A stretch of DNA of 64,000 nucleotides. It comes from Staphylotrichum longicolle (Eukaryota; Ascomycota; Sordariomycetes; Sordariales; Chaetomiaceae). Below, piece by piece: positions 1-9,829 of the stretch. The stretch covers positions 7,502,001 to 7,566,000 of the forward strand of contig JAHCVI010000001.1 in NCBI GenBank assembly GCA_019096155.1. The letters run 5' to 3'. The position numbers and the translations under genes were made by a program. Within the stretch, counting starts at the first letter, position 1. Each line of letters begins with the position of its first letter. The notes under the pieces were generated by a model. It ran no database searches. It had not been told where the DNA came from and worked only from the letters and a program-made list of their open reading frames with translations.

Positions 1-1356
1 CCCATCTACAGCCAGATGCCCGCGGATTTGCAGGCCAAGATCTTTGATCGGGCCCCGCCAGGAGTTCGGAAGTGCATCGTGGCCACGAACATCGCCGAGA
101 CCAGCTTGACCGTCGACGGCATCATGTACGTGGTCGACGCGGGGTACTCCAAGCTGAAAGTGTACAATCCTCGGATGGGCATGGACACTCTCCAGATCAC
201 GCCCATCTCGCAAGCCAATGCGTCTCAGCGCTCTGGTCGCGCAGGGCGGACAGGGCCCGGGCAGGCTTACCGCCTGTTTACCGAGAAAGCGTTCAGGGAT
301 GAGATGTACATCCAGACGATCCCCGAGATCCAGAGGACGAACCTGAGCAACACGGTGCTGCTGCTCAAGTCGCTTGGGGTCAAGGATCTTCTCGACTTTG
401 ACTTCATGGATCCGCCGCCGCAGGATACGATCACGACGTCGCTGTTCGATCTGTGGGCACTCGGCGCTTTGGACAACCTCGGCGAGCTGACGGAGCTTGG
501 GCGCAAGATGAATGCCTTCCCCATGGACCCCTCGCTTGCCAAGCTCCTAATCATGTCGGAGCAATACGGCTGTAGCGAAGAGATGGTGACGATCGTCTCA
601 ATGCTGTCGGTCCCTAATGTTTTTTACCGGCCCAAAGAGAGACAGGAGGAGTCGGACGCGGCGCGCGAAAAGTTCTTTGTGCCCGAGTCGGACCATCTCA
701 CGTATCTGCACGTGTACACGCAGTGGAAGTCGAACGGCTACAGCGACGGTTGGTGCATCCGGCACTTTCTCCACTCCAAGTCGCTGCGGCGGGCGAAGGA
801 AGTGCGGGACCAGCTGCTCGACATTATGAAGATGCAGAACATGGAGATGATCAGCTCCGGCACCGACTGGGACGTGATCCGCAAGTGCATCTGCTCGGGC
901 TACTACCACCAGGCGGCCAAGGTCAAAGGCATCGGCGAGTACATCAACCTGCGCACCAGCGTCACGGTACAGCTGCACCCGACCAGCGCGCTGTACGGGC
1001 TTGGATTCCTGCCGGACTATGTGGTGTACCACGAGCTGATCCTGACGTCCAAGGAGTACATGTCGACGGTGACCTCGGTGGATCCGCACTGGCTGGCGGA
1101 CCTGGGCGGCGTCTTCTACTCGGTCAAGGAGAAGGGGTACTCGGCGCGCGACAAGCGCATCACCGAGACCGAGTTCAACAGGAAGATGGAGATCGAGGCG
1201 CAGATGGCGGCCGACAAGAAGCGGCACGAGGACGAACTGCAGGCCGAGGAGGAACTGACGCTGGTCAAGAAGAAAGGACCCACCAAGGACAAGAAGACGG
1301 TCACGTCGGGGGCTGTGGTCAAGCCGGTCCGGAAGCGCGCCGGGAGGGGGTTTTAG
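1..1356 (+). CDS. prp16: Prp16-type DEAH-box pre-mRNA splicing helicase (3' part, cut by left edge)
   Basis: This is the C-terminal ~450 residues of a DEAH-box RNA helicase. Visible are helicase motif V (ATNIAETSLTVDG), motif VI (QRSGRAGRTGPG), the winged-helix/ratchet (HA2) region and the OB-fold segment (KGIGEYINLRTSVTVQLHP, then YVVYHELILTSKEYM). The SGTDWDVIRKCICSGYYHQAAK block and the very basic tail ending in RKRAGRGF fit Prp16/DHX38 better than Prp2, Prp22 or Prp43. Prp16 remodels the spliceosome between the two catalytic steps using ATP. No intron is seen in this part. The reading frame is open to base 1, and the DEAH and Walker A motifs lie outside the window. Helicase identity is very sure; the Prp16 sub-family is likely. 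Confidence 0.9.
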   Translation, partial: PIYSQMPADLQAKIFDRAPPGVRKCIVATNIAETSLTVDGIMYVVDAGYSKLKVYNPRMGMDTLQITPISQANASQRSGRAGRTGPGQAYRLFTEKAFRDEMYIQTIPEIQRTNLSNTVLLLKSLGVKDLLDFDFMDPPPQDTITTSLFDLWALGALDNLGELTELGRKMNAFPMDPSLAKLLIMSEQYGCSEEMVTIVSMLSVPNVFYRPKERQEESDAAREKFFVPESDHLTYLHVYTQWKSNGYSDGWCIRHFLHSKSLRRAKEVRDQLLDIMKMQNMEMISSGTDWDVIRKCICSGYYHQAAKVKGIGEYINLRTSVTVQLHPTSALYGLGFLPDYVVYHELILTSKEYMSTVTSVDPHWLADLGGVFYSVKEKGYSARDKRITETEFNRKMEIEAQMAADKKRHEDELQAEEELTLVKKKGPTKDKKTVTSGAVVKPVRKRAGRGF

Positions 1357-1697
1357 ATGTGTATATGATCAATGCGACCTGATACCCAAGCTGAGGGCCC
1401 ATGTGTCCCTGTAACCGTTGAACTTTCTCCAGGAGCCCGATGATGGGCGGGCATTGGACCGGGGAGAGGCCGTTCCAGCGCCGCAACAGGGTGACTATGG
1501 GCCCACCAATGCCAAGCCGGGGCCGATTCCGGGCCGCCCTCGGCCAAAGTCGGCTAACCGCGAGGGAACCGGTGAAGTCATTCTGCATTCCCGCTTCCGA
1601 CCATCATCGCACGGCCTACAGGTCAATTCCTACCTCCAACCGGGATTCCGTTTCGCGACAACACAGTTGACGACATATCCGCTCTCAATTGGGCACC
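1357..1697. other. Intergenic gap between the helicase and glycine-cleavage genes
   Basis: This 341-base stretch holds the helicase 3' end and the promoter/leader of the T-protein gene on the same strand. The ORFs that cross it are out-of-frame shadows. No clear TATA box or repeat was noticed. Confidence 0.6.
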
Positions 1698-3146
1698 ATG
1701 CAGACCTCACGATCCACCGCGCTGGCCCGAACCCTCCGGGGCGCGTGCCGGACACCCCCGTTCACCGCCCGCCGGCTCTCTTCCCGCGCGGCAGCAGCAG
1801 TCCCCATCACCACAACCGCCTCTCTGCTTCACCATCACCACCACCACCACCACCACCCGCGCCAGCAGCAATCGCCCGCCCTCCTCTCCCGCCAAACCCG
1901 CCATGCCTCCTCCTCGTCCTCGCCATCCGCCCCACTCCAGAAAACCCCCCTCTACGACCTGCACCTCGCCCACGGCGCCAAGATGGTCCCCTTCGGCGGC
2001 TTCCACATGCCCGTGCAGTACTCCCAGCTCTCCGTCTCGCAGTCCCACCTCTTCACCCGCTCCCACGCCTCCCTCTTCGACGTCAGCCACATGGTCCAGC
2101 GCGTCTTCTCGGGCCCCGGCGCGGCCCGCTTCCTGCAGCGCATCACCCCGTCCGGGATCGAGGCCCTCGGCGAGCACAGGAGCACGCTGAGCTGCCTGAT
2201 GAACGCGGCGGGCACGGGCGGGATCGTGGACGATACCATCGTCACGAGGCTGGGCGGCGACAAGTTCTACGTCGTGACCAACGCGGCGTGCCGGGAGAAG
2301 GACGATGGGTATCTGGGCGCGGAGGTGGAGAAGTGGAATGGGGAGTTTGAGGCGGCGGGGCAGGGCGTGAAGCAGGAGATTCTGGAGGGGAGGGGGCTGG
2401 TCGCGCTGCAGGGCCCGGAGGCCGAGGGGATCTTGGCCAAGGTGGTGGAGGGCAGCGGGTTGGATCTGAAGGGGTTGCTGTTTGGGCAGTCGGCGTTTGC
2501 CAAGGTCAAGGTAGGCGAGGGGCGGGTGAGCGGGGAGGTGTTGATCAGCCGGGGCGGGTATACCGGCGAGGATGGGTTTGAGATCTCGATCGCGGGGCCC
2601 GAGACGGTGGAGGTGACGGAGGCGTTGCTGGCGGCCGGCGGGCCGGAGAAGGTGCAGTTTGCGGGGCTGGGCGCGCGGGATAGCCTGCGTCTCGAGGCGG
2701 GCATGTGCCTATACGGCCACGACCTGGACGACTCGACCACGCCGGTCGAGGCCGGGCTCAGCTGGATCATCCCCAAGGAGCGGCGCACGGCGGACGCCGG
2801 GTTCTACGGCGCCGATGTGATCGCCGGCCAGCTGGTCGTCAAGAGCAAGGGCGGCAAGGGCGTGGAGCGCCGCCGCGTCGGGCTGATTGTCGAGGGCGCG
2901 CCGGCGCGGGAGGGAGCCGAGATTGTGAGCCGCGCCGAGGACGGCAAGGAGGCGGTCAAGCTGGGCGTCGTGACGAGCGGATGCCCCAGCCCGAGCCTGG
3001 GCAAGAACATTGCCATGGGCTACGTCAAGGACGGGTTCCACAAGGCTGGCACCGAGGTCGATGTGCTGGTCCGTGGCCGGCCGAGGAAGGCCGTCGTGGC
3101 CAAGATGCCGTTTGTGCCGACCAAGTACTGGAAGGGTGAGGCATAA
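1698..3146 (+). CDS. gcv1: Mitochondrial aminomethyltransferase, glycine cleavage system T protein
   Basis: A 482-residue protein from one uninterrupted exon. The first ~85 residues are rich in Arg, Ser and Ala with few acidic residues (MQTSRSTALARTLRG..., RRLSSRAAAAV, RQTRHASSSSS), a typical mitochondrial presequence. The GcvT fold follows: LYDLHLAHGAKMVPFGG, DVSHMVQ, RGGYTGEDGFEI, ARDSLRLEAGMCLYGHDL and the C-terminal barrel with TSGCPSPSLGKNIAMGYV. T protein moves the methylene group of aminomethyl-lipoyl H protein onto tetrahydrofolate in mitochondria. The ATG at 1698 is chosen because the frame upstream has only a TTG. An uninterrupted run of nine histidines lies inside the presequence. 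Length and motifs match the eukaryotic family well. Confidence 0.95.
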   Translation: MQTSRSTALARTLRGACRTPPFTARRLSSRAAAAVPITTTASLLHHHHHHHHHPRQQQSPALLSRQTRHASSSSSPSAPLQKTPLYDLHLAHGAKMVPFGGFHMPVQYSQLSVSQSHLFTRSHASLFDVSHMVQRVFSGPGAARFLQRITPSGIEALGEHRSTLSCLMNAAGTGGIVDDTIVTRLGGDKFYVVTNAACREKDDGYLGAEVEKWNGEFEAAGQGVKQEILEGRGLVALQGPEAEGILAKVVEGSGLDLKGLLFGQSAFAKVKVGEGRVSGEVLISRGGYTGEDGFEISIAGPETVEVTEALLAAGGPEKVQFAGLGARDSLRLEAGMCLYGHDLDDSTTPVEAGLSWIIPKERRTADAGFYGADVIAGQLVVKSKGGKGVERRRVGLIVEGAPAREGAEIVSRAEDGKEAVKLGVVTSGCPSPSLGKNIAMGYVKDGFHKAGTEVDVLVRGRPRKAVVAKMPFVPTKYWKGEA

Positions 3147-3765
3147 AGGGGAGGGGAGAAAAGGTGTTTTCGAGATTTTTTTCTGCTGGGAAAGGGACGG
3201 GGAACAGGGTCGTTCAACACCACGTTTTGCGAATTGGCGCCAGGCTTCAGGTTTATCTTGGGCGAAGGAAATGGATGCTTCAACAATCGGCAAGGCATGG
3301 GCTCTTGGAATGGGCTGAAGCCGCTGGTCGAAACACTTTAATGTTGTCTCTCGTGGGATGTACAGCACATAGATCAAGAAAATCATTTCAACAACAGGTC
3401 ACCATTTGAGGCACAGGCAGATTGTTGAAAATTACTTGTATTTTTGTCCTACCCGCTCCCTCCCTCTCCCCCGAGATGTTTCGCCCCATCGCCCGTAAAA
3501 CTCCAACGCCTGGTATGCTCAAACGGCGACAAGCAGCAACAAAACCCAGATGTTTAAAGCCACCCTAGTAAAAGGCGTATCCGAGCCCATGTTGAATGAT
3601 CGCCCTTTTACCCAATGCTGAACTCCACCCCTTGGCCCAAATGACAACAAATGCAGAACCCGACGAGCCCATCCCCACCTTGCGGACGAGGGGGCATGGA
3701 ATGCTAGGAATATTTTTGAAATCACCAGAAAGAACATGGTTGTCCGGCGAGAAGCCACGGCAACT
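3147..3765. other. Convergent intergenic gap
   Basis: This separates the 3' ends of the T-protein gene (+) and the ethanolamine kinase gene (-). It should hold both 3' untranslated regions and poly(A) signals. I see no protein-like ORF or structured repeat. Confidence 0.6.
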
Positions 3766-5140
3766 CTACTCCTCCTGGGCCCATCTCCTCTCCCGCAGCG
3801 GCATCTCCTTCCCGGACTTTTGCCGCTCGCCGCTCGTCTCGGCACGCCAGGCATAGTACTCGCCCAGCCTGGTCTCGGCGTATGAGGCATAGTCGAAGTC
3901 GATCTCGGAGATGGTGGCCTGGATCAGAGCCCAGATGCCCCAGTAGAAGCCGGGCACGCCCCGGAACACGTCCACCTCCTCGAGCAGCTTCTCGACTTCG
4001 GCCTTCTTATCCACAGCGGCCGCGCCGGGCGTCCTCTTCCCCTGGAGGGCGAAGTATGACTCGACGTATTCAGCGATGAACTCGCGGCGCTGGGCGCGCG
4101 TCGGCAGGACGCTGAAGTCGCAGTCAAAACCACCCCACTCGGCAAAGTGATTGGCAAGGTCGAAGGCGGCGGGAGAGGGCGTCGCGTATTCGTAGTCGAT
4201 GAAGGTGACGGCGGGCTCGGATTTGTCGCCGCTTGTGACTTGGGACTTGGGTAGGACGATGACATTCCCGCTCAGGAGATCACAGTGCGCAAAGACGAGC
4301 TGGGAGTGTTGTCAGCGAGACGTTAAGACACCCTGAGGATATCAGTTCCAGACTCACCCCATTGGCACCAAGACCCGGCCGCTGGCTCAGCTCATCGACA
4401 AGTGTTCTCAAGTCCCGCTGTAGCGCAGCCTGCCGGGTCCTCTGTGCTTCCGTTTCGGTGGGTAGCGCAAAGATCCACTTCTGCATGACGGTCCAAACGT
4501 TCGGTGGCGGCTTGCCCGGTGCGACGCCGTCAAGGGCCTGCTGGAACTCGGCATCGCCGAGGTTGCTGTCGAGTGCCGAGATTGTGAGCCCCTCGACCCT
4601 CGAGTTCTTGCGGCTGTGGCCGGTGCGGCCCGCGATGCACGGCACGGTGGCGTGCCACTGCGCCAGACGGCGCGCCACGGCCTTGTAGATTTCGGGCTTC
4701 CGCAGGTCCTCGGGCTGCGTGACAGCGCCGCGGACGAAGCGGTACATCATGCCGTTCTCGAAACGCGCGAGCAGCTCCGGAGCCAGGCCGTGTTTCATGA
4801 GCAGTTCATGGTTCTGGGTTTCGCGGTGCCGGTCGATGATGACATCGGTGCCGTGGCCGTAGGCGCGGAGCAGGATGGCCTCCTGGTCGATCTCATCCTT
4901 GGATAGCCCGGCGCGCTTGTTGACTGCCTTGAGCAGCGTGTTTGTGATGCCGTCGGTGAAGCGAACGAACTCGACGTTGGACCCGGGGGCGGTCCAGTCG
5001 GGGCGGACGGCCAGCACGAGATCGAGGGCCGAGTCGTGCGAGTGGGCGCTGTCGTAGGTCAGAGGGATGTAACGAATGTGGTGGTCGTCTCCGTTCAGCC
5101 CTCCGTTGGAGCAGACTCCATTTTCGCGCCCAATAGCCAT
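3766..5140 (-). CDS. Ethanolamine kinase (choline/ethanolamine kinase family)
   Basis: Two exons, 5140-4358 and 4299-3766, flank a 58-nt intron (GTGAGT...CCCAG) and join in phase 0 to give 438 residues. Diagnostic motifs are the Brenner phosphotransferase motif HCDLLSGN at the start of exon 2, FIDYEYATPSPAAFDLANHFAEW after it (choline-kinase motif), and N-terminal FVRFTDGITNTLLKA, the nucleotide-binding loop region. The family phosphorylates ethanolamine (or choline) in the first step of the CDP-ethanolamine branch of phospholipid synthesis, in the cytosol. The TDGITNTL loop points to ethanolamine rather than choline kinase; specificity remains an inference. The gene is divergent from Npr3 across about 1.1 kb. 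Confidence 0.9.
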
Positions 5141-6221
5141 GATGGGCGAGGTCGCGGGAGGTTCAGAGGGGACGCGTATGCTCTCGAGGGGTCAAACCCG
5201 GTGCGTCGTCCCAAGCGATCTGGTGTGAGAGCAAGGAGGATGCAATGCTCGTCGGGGCTTCCAGCTGGCGCTCGCCTGTTGCGGAGAAAGTGAGAGGGAT
5301 CAGGAGGGATCAGGAGGGCTCAGGAGGGCTCAGACTGGTTCGAATCGAGTTCGCGGCGGCAGCAGCAGCAGTAGCAGCAGCAGGGGAAGAGAAGGGCGGT
5401 GGAGCGAGTTCGGACGCACAATTCGTGGAGGGACAGGGAATGTTGGATTGCGCGTGTGGGATGGAAGCCACAAGATGCAGCCAATAACGGCGGATGAAAT
5501 GGTGGACTGCACAGTATCCAAGGACTGGACGGCGTTGGTTACGCAATGCTCGCTGCGACGGACCGAGAGAGTGTTCGTTTGGGCCAGTTCGCTCACACGA
5601 TCAGTTGCCCTCTCCGTCCCTTTTTTTGAATGATGAACCGAGCCAGAGCGGAACCCTCGTGGCAGCGATGACCCTGGTGAGTGGTTCATCCACTTCAGGG
5701 CCTGGCTCCGGGTCCTGGCTTGTGAAAGTTGGCCAAAGCGTCATCCCATATCCAACCCCACCACGCCGCCCAGTCGCCCACCCACGTCCCCGCCTGGCCA
5801 CGGCCCCGCCTTGCCCGCCTTTCACCCAAGCTTTTACGTGAGTGGATCCCCCAGGGCTGGCCATGCCTGTCTCCTCGGCAGTGTCGCAGCGTGGCACCTG
5901 TCACCGGACCACCCGAAAGCAAGGGCGGACGTGGGCGGTGTGGGCCATGTTTACGGAATCAAATCACGGCCGAACTTGCTGCACCACATTCGGGACCGAC
6001 CGCTGCCGGGAGCCAAGGATGCCGATCGGCGCCCGGGGACTTGCCGATGGGACGGACGAGCAGGACTGAATTTGCGACGCCAAACCGGTGAAGTCGCGGA
6101 TGTCATAGAGAGACACGCGCTTCAATTGGCCGTCGTATTCATCTCCCTCATCTCACTCGTCTCACTCATCACACAACTCGGACACACCCGTCAGTCACCC
6201 CATCCATGCCGGGCCGCGGCC
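5141..6221. promoter_or_regulatory. Divergent promoter region, ethanolamine kinase / Npr3
   Basis: This 1.08 kb serves two genes transcribed away from each other. It holds a short decameric repeat (5296-5333), a CAG-like interrupted trinucleotide tract near 5358-5384, and pyrimidine-rich CATCTCACTCGTCTCACTCATCACA-type leader sequence just before the Npr3 start. None of the ORFs in it looks like protein. Promoter function follows from position only. Confidence 0.5.
5296..5333. repeat. Decamer tandem repeat, CAGGAGGG(A/C)T
   Basis: About 3.8 direct copies of a 10-base unit (CAGGAGGGAT, then CAGGAGGGCT) lie in the leader/promoter of the minus-strand ethanolamine kinase gene. It is a simple minisatellite-like tract. 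Confidence 0.85.
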
Positions 6222-9086
6222 ATGGCGTTGCCCGTCCTCCCCAATACGGACAACTTTCTGGGTGTGGCCCTCGTCATCAACCGCTCCCGTGATGGCCCGC
6301 GCTTCGTTTTCCACTACCCGCCCCGCCTGCTTCCCCCCCAGCGCTCCAGGAGAAATCCCGACGGCAGCGATGATGATGTCGACGACGACGACGACATCCT
6401 TCTAGGCCGAGCCTCGCGCGACGCCCGTGCAGAGACTGTCTCGGCCTCTGCGTTGCTTGCCGCCGAGCTGGCCCAGTGGAACCATGACGACCACATCGTC
6501 ACCGAGAGCGGCACCCGCGTCGTGCCGTGGGAGCATGTTGCTGGCTTCCCCACCAAGGACCTCGAAAACATCCTGACGCCGGCCAGGGCATACCACAAGA
6601 GGCTCTTCCAGGTGTCGCTGGACCCTATCTACTGTGTCTCGTATCCAATCTACGTGCCCGAGAACGGTGTATGGAGGAAGAAGAAGAAGGGCAAGAAGCC
6701 GGAAAAGCAACGCCCGCCGCAGCGGGGCCCCGGTGCGACCAAGAAGGAAGACGATGACCCGTCCACGACCGACGCCGGTGAGAAGAGTCTCGCTGATACA
6801 GAGAAGATCGAGGTGAGGGACATGCTGAAGCCTTTGGGCAAAGCGGCCGAGGAGACCGAGGACAAGAAAAGCAACATGACCATGTTCAACCTGGTCTTTT
6901 TTCTCAAACCCGAGAAGCACGAGGTCAAACCCCTCGTCGACATAATGTTTGCCCACATTATCAAAAAGATCAACAAGGCCTACAAGTATTGCCAGCAGCG
7001 AAGTGACTTTGTCTGGAAGGAGTCGAAACGCATCCTTGCCCTCAAGGACAAGGGCCGTGAAGACAGTAGGCTGCCTCGAAAACCATCTCTGCGTCTGTCC
7101 GTGGACTAACACGTGAAACAGAAAAGAGGATGCGGCCTCTGTGGGACGAGATATTGTCCGCCTCATCCCTGGCAGCATCGATGCAAGACCTCTACGAGGC
7201 CGTCTCCCAGAACAGGATCGCCGCCTTGCAGCTCGACACCGCCGAGGGACCAGTAACCCACTCGGTTCAGATACCAGTCCCGTTCCACGTATCCGATCTA
7301 CCGCAGGAGGGCGAAGAAGGTCGCCCAGGCCTTTGGCTAACCACGGCGAACTCACTGATGGGCGAGGAGGCGGTTGAGACCCCGGGCTTTCTGGACAAGA
7401 ACTTTGCTCTCCTGCTCATGATGGATGAGAAGAGGATTACCGCAGAGTTGCAGAGCGATCCAGATGAAACGACGCTCGCCATGATTGAGTTTTTGCGGCA
7501 CTGCAAGCCAACACTCTCGTAAGCGGTCTCACCACCGCGCTTCTCTCCTCCTTGATGACTGACACGCGTGCAGCTTCTACCAGGTTTGCCAACAGTCCAG
7601 CAACATCCTCACGCCAGCCCAGATGCGCAAGTTCGCCCAACATTTCATCTTCTGGCGCCGTGCCATCGCCATTCCGCCACTACATGCTCGCGATATGTAC
7701 ATCGTGAGCCCCAACTGCGACCTACGCAGGTTACCACAAGCAGCGACCCAATGGGCTCGCCAGTTTCCTCTCTCTCCAACTCTGCCAAACTTCCTAGCCG
7801 AACTCAGCGTCGCCCCGCGGCCCTACAAGCTCCATTGCCCCAGCAAAGCTCACCGCCCGGTCTACATGGCCATGCTGGCCTGGCTGATGCGCGGCGGCTG
7901 GGTCACCCAGCTGTGTACGTTTGCCTACGTCGTCGTCTGGCCCGAGATCATCTACGAGGTAGAGTACGCACTCGAAGCCGAAGAGATTGCCCGTGCAAAG
8001 CGCGCCCAGGGCATGGGACGTGAGCCGGGCAGCGTAGAAAGCGACGACGCCGCCACAGACAGGACCAGCCCCACCATACCCGCTCCGGGCGTAGCAGCCC
8101 TCGGCGACGCCGCCGTAGCCGGTTTCGCCTCCGGATTTCTCCCCCTGAACTTCGAAGCCTCCGACCCAACTTTGAGTACTACCAGCGGTCTCCGCGACCT
8201 CTCCCTCTCTCACTCACAGTCCTCCCTCATCTCCACAACCACCTCAACACCCACTTCTCCCTCCTCCGCCCGCAACACGCCCACCACCACCAACAACAGC
8301 AACAGCGCCTTCTCTCCCCCACCGCCTCGCACCCCAACGAACACCCCCGCCTCCGCCCCGACCCCGACCCCGGCGGAACAGGCCGCCGAAAAGGCCCGCC
8401 TCGCCCGCATCGCCGACAAGGCCGCCCGCGAGCTCGCCGAGCGCGCCACCGCCCACGCCCGCAAGGCCCTCCCGCACCCAACCGCCCACCCCAGCGTCAA
8501 CCACGCCCGCCACCTGCAAGGGATGGTGGCGCACATCATCCTCGACGCCAACAAGGCCACGGGCAAGGAGAGCCTGTACCTGAGCGCCATCGGCAAGCGG
8601 TTCCGCGACCGCGTCGCCGCGAGGCACAGGGGCGATAAGGGGCCCCAGGGTGCTGGGGCGGGAGGAGATACCACCACCGCCACCGCCACCACCACCACCG
8701 TTACCACCAACAACATGGCCGCTACCCCCGCGAACGGCGGCGCCAAAATCAAGGACAAGGCGCCGCCCGGCGGCGGCGGGCCCAGCACGAGCATCAATAC
8801 CACAGCAGCCACGCGTGGACTCATCCCGCACGGCCCCCCTACTCCCGGCCCCGGTCCGGGCCACAATACCAGCGTGAATGCCGCCGCCGCCGCCGGCAGC
8901 GGCATCCGCGGCGACAGCGGCGACTGGGACGAGCGCGTGGCCAACGCGTGGCCCGTCTTCTGCAAGTACCTGAACGGGCGGTCGGCGCTGGAGCGCATCG
9001 CGCTGCAGGAGGACATGAAGCGCAAGGACGTGTGGAACCTGCTGACGGCCATGAGCGAGTACCTCCTCTGCGTGCGGCATTGGTGA
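6222..9086 (+). CDS. npr3: Nitrogen permease regulator 3 (Npr3, SEACIT/GATOR1 subunit)
   Basis: Three exons (6222-7065, 7122-7518, 7574-9086) give 917 residues. The introns are 56 nt (GTAGGC...GGACTAAC...ACAG) and 55 nt (GTAAGC...GCAG). The N-terminus has the longin-like Npr3 start (FLGVALVINRSRDGPRFVFHYP), then an Asp-rich linker. Exons 1 and 2 join to read KGREDKKRMRPLWDEI, followed by SLAASMQDLYEAVSQNRIAAL. Exon 3 carries the conserved QVCQQSSNILTPAQMRKFAQHF and the winged-helix-type PVYMAMLAWLMRGGWVTQL. Ser/Thr/Pro-rich low complexity fills ~residues 590-830 before a conserved C-terminal helix block. Npr3 with Npr2 and Iml1 inhibits TORC1 at the vacuole when amino acids or nitrogen are scarce. 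The start is the first ATG of the conserved frame. Confidence 0.93.
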
Positions 9087-9829
9087 AGAGCGATGAAGAT
9101 GCAGTGACTGTGGATGAGTTGCTATATGGGACTGGACTGGACTGGACTGGACTGGACTTGGGAGTTGGGCAAGGAGATTAATCTGTACTGGGGAGCTGAG
9201 CCATGAGAGTGCACTTGGGAGTTGGGCGATGAGTCGGTAGACTTGCGTAAATCTCTGGATGGGATGGATACTTTACAACACTCCCTGGAGCTCTCGGCAA
9301 TGGGGTCAAGACTGAACAATGTGTCATCACGAAGCTACAGGAACTCAAAGACACCGGCCTGATGTATGCAGATGCGCAAAGGATGCAATGCTCAAATCGA
9401 ATTATGTCGGGGCTCATAAACCAAAAAAAAAAAAAAAGCGAGATACTGAAAAAGCCAAAAGTGCCCTGTCCCTCAAACCCGCAAGGTATCATCGTAAAAG
9501 TGCAAAGTAATAGATAGAGAACTATCGAGAGGGAAAAAGGAAATAAAAAAGACCAAAGGACCCAACTCAAACAAAGCCAACCAAAGCTCGATGTATGTTC
9601 CCGGCAGCCGAACCTGCCCATCCAACCGACCGCCGCTGCGCCGTGACCAGACTGCGCCCAAAGGACCCCCTTGATATGCTATATAACCCCCAAAACCGCA
9701 GGAAATATGCAGATGCAGACCCTCGAAACCAGAGCGCAATGTGAGATAGGAAAGGAGAATGGGTGAGCGGTGCGTAGAAAGGAAAGTGGCGAAGCAAACG
9801 TAAAGCCAGGGACAATAGTGCCCCCTTAT
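9087..9829. other. Convergent intergenic gap with simple repeats
   Basis: This gap lies between the 3' ends of Npr3 (+) and the long-loop bHLH gene (-). It contains an ACTGG pentamer repeat (9131-9155), a 15-base direct repeat (ACTTGGGAGTTGGGC at about 9156 and 9211) and a 14-A tract (9423-9436). There is no convincing gene. Confidence 0.6.
9131..9155. repeat. ACTGG pentamer microsatellite, five copies
   Basis: Five perfect tandem copies of ACTGG sit just after the Npr3 stop codon, probably within its 3' untranslated region. Confidence 0.9.
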
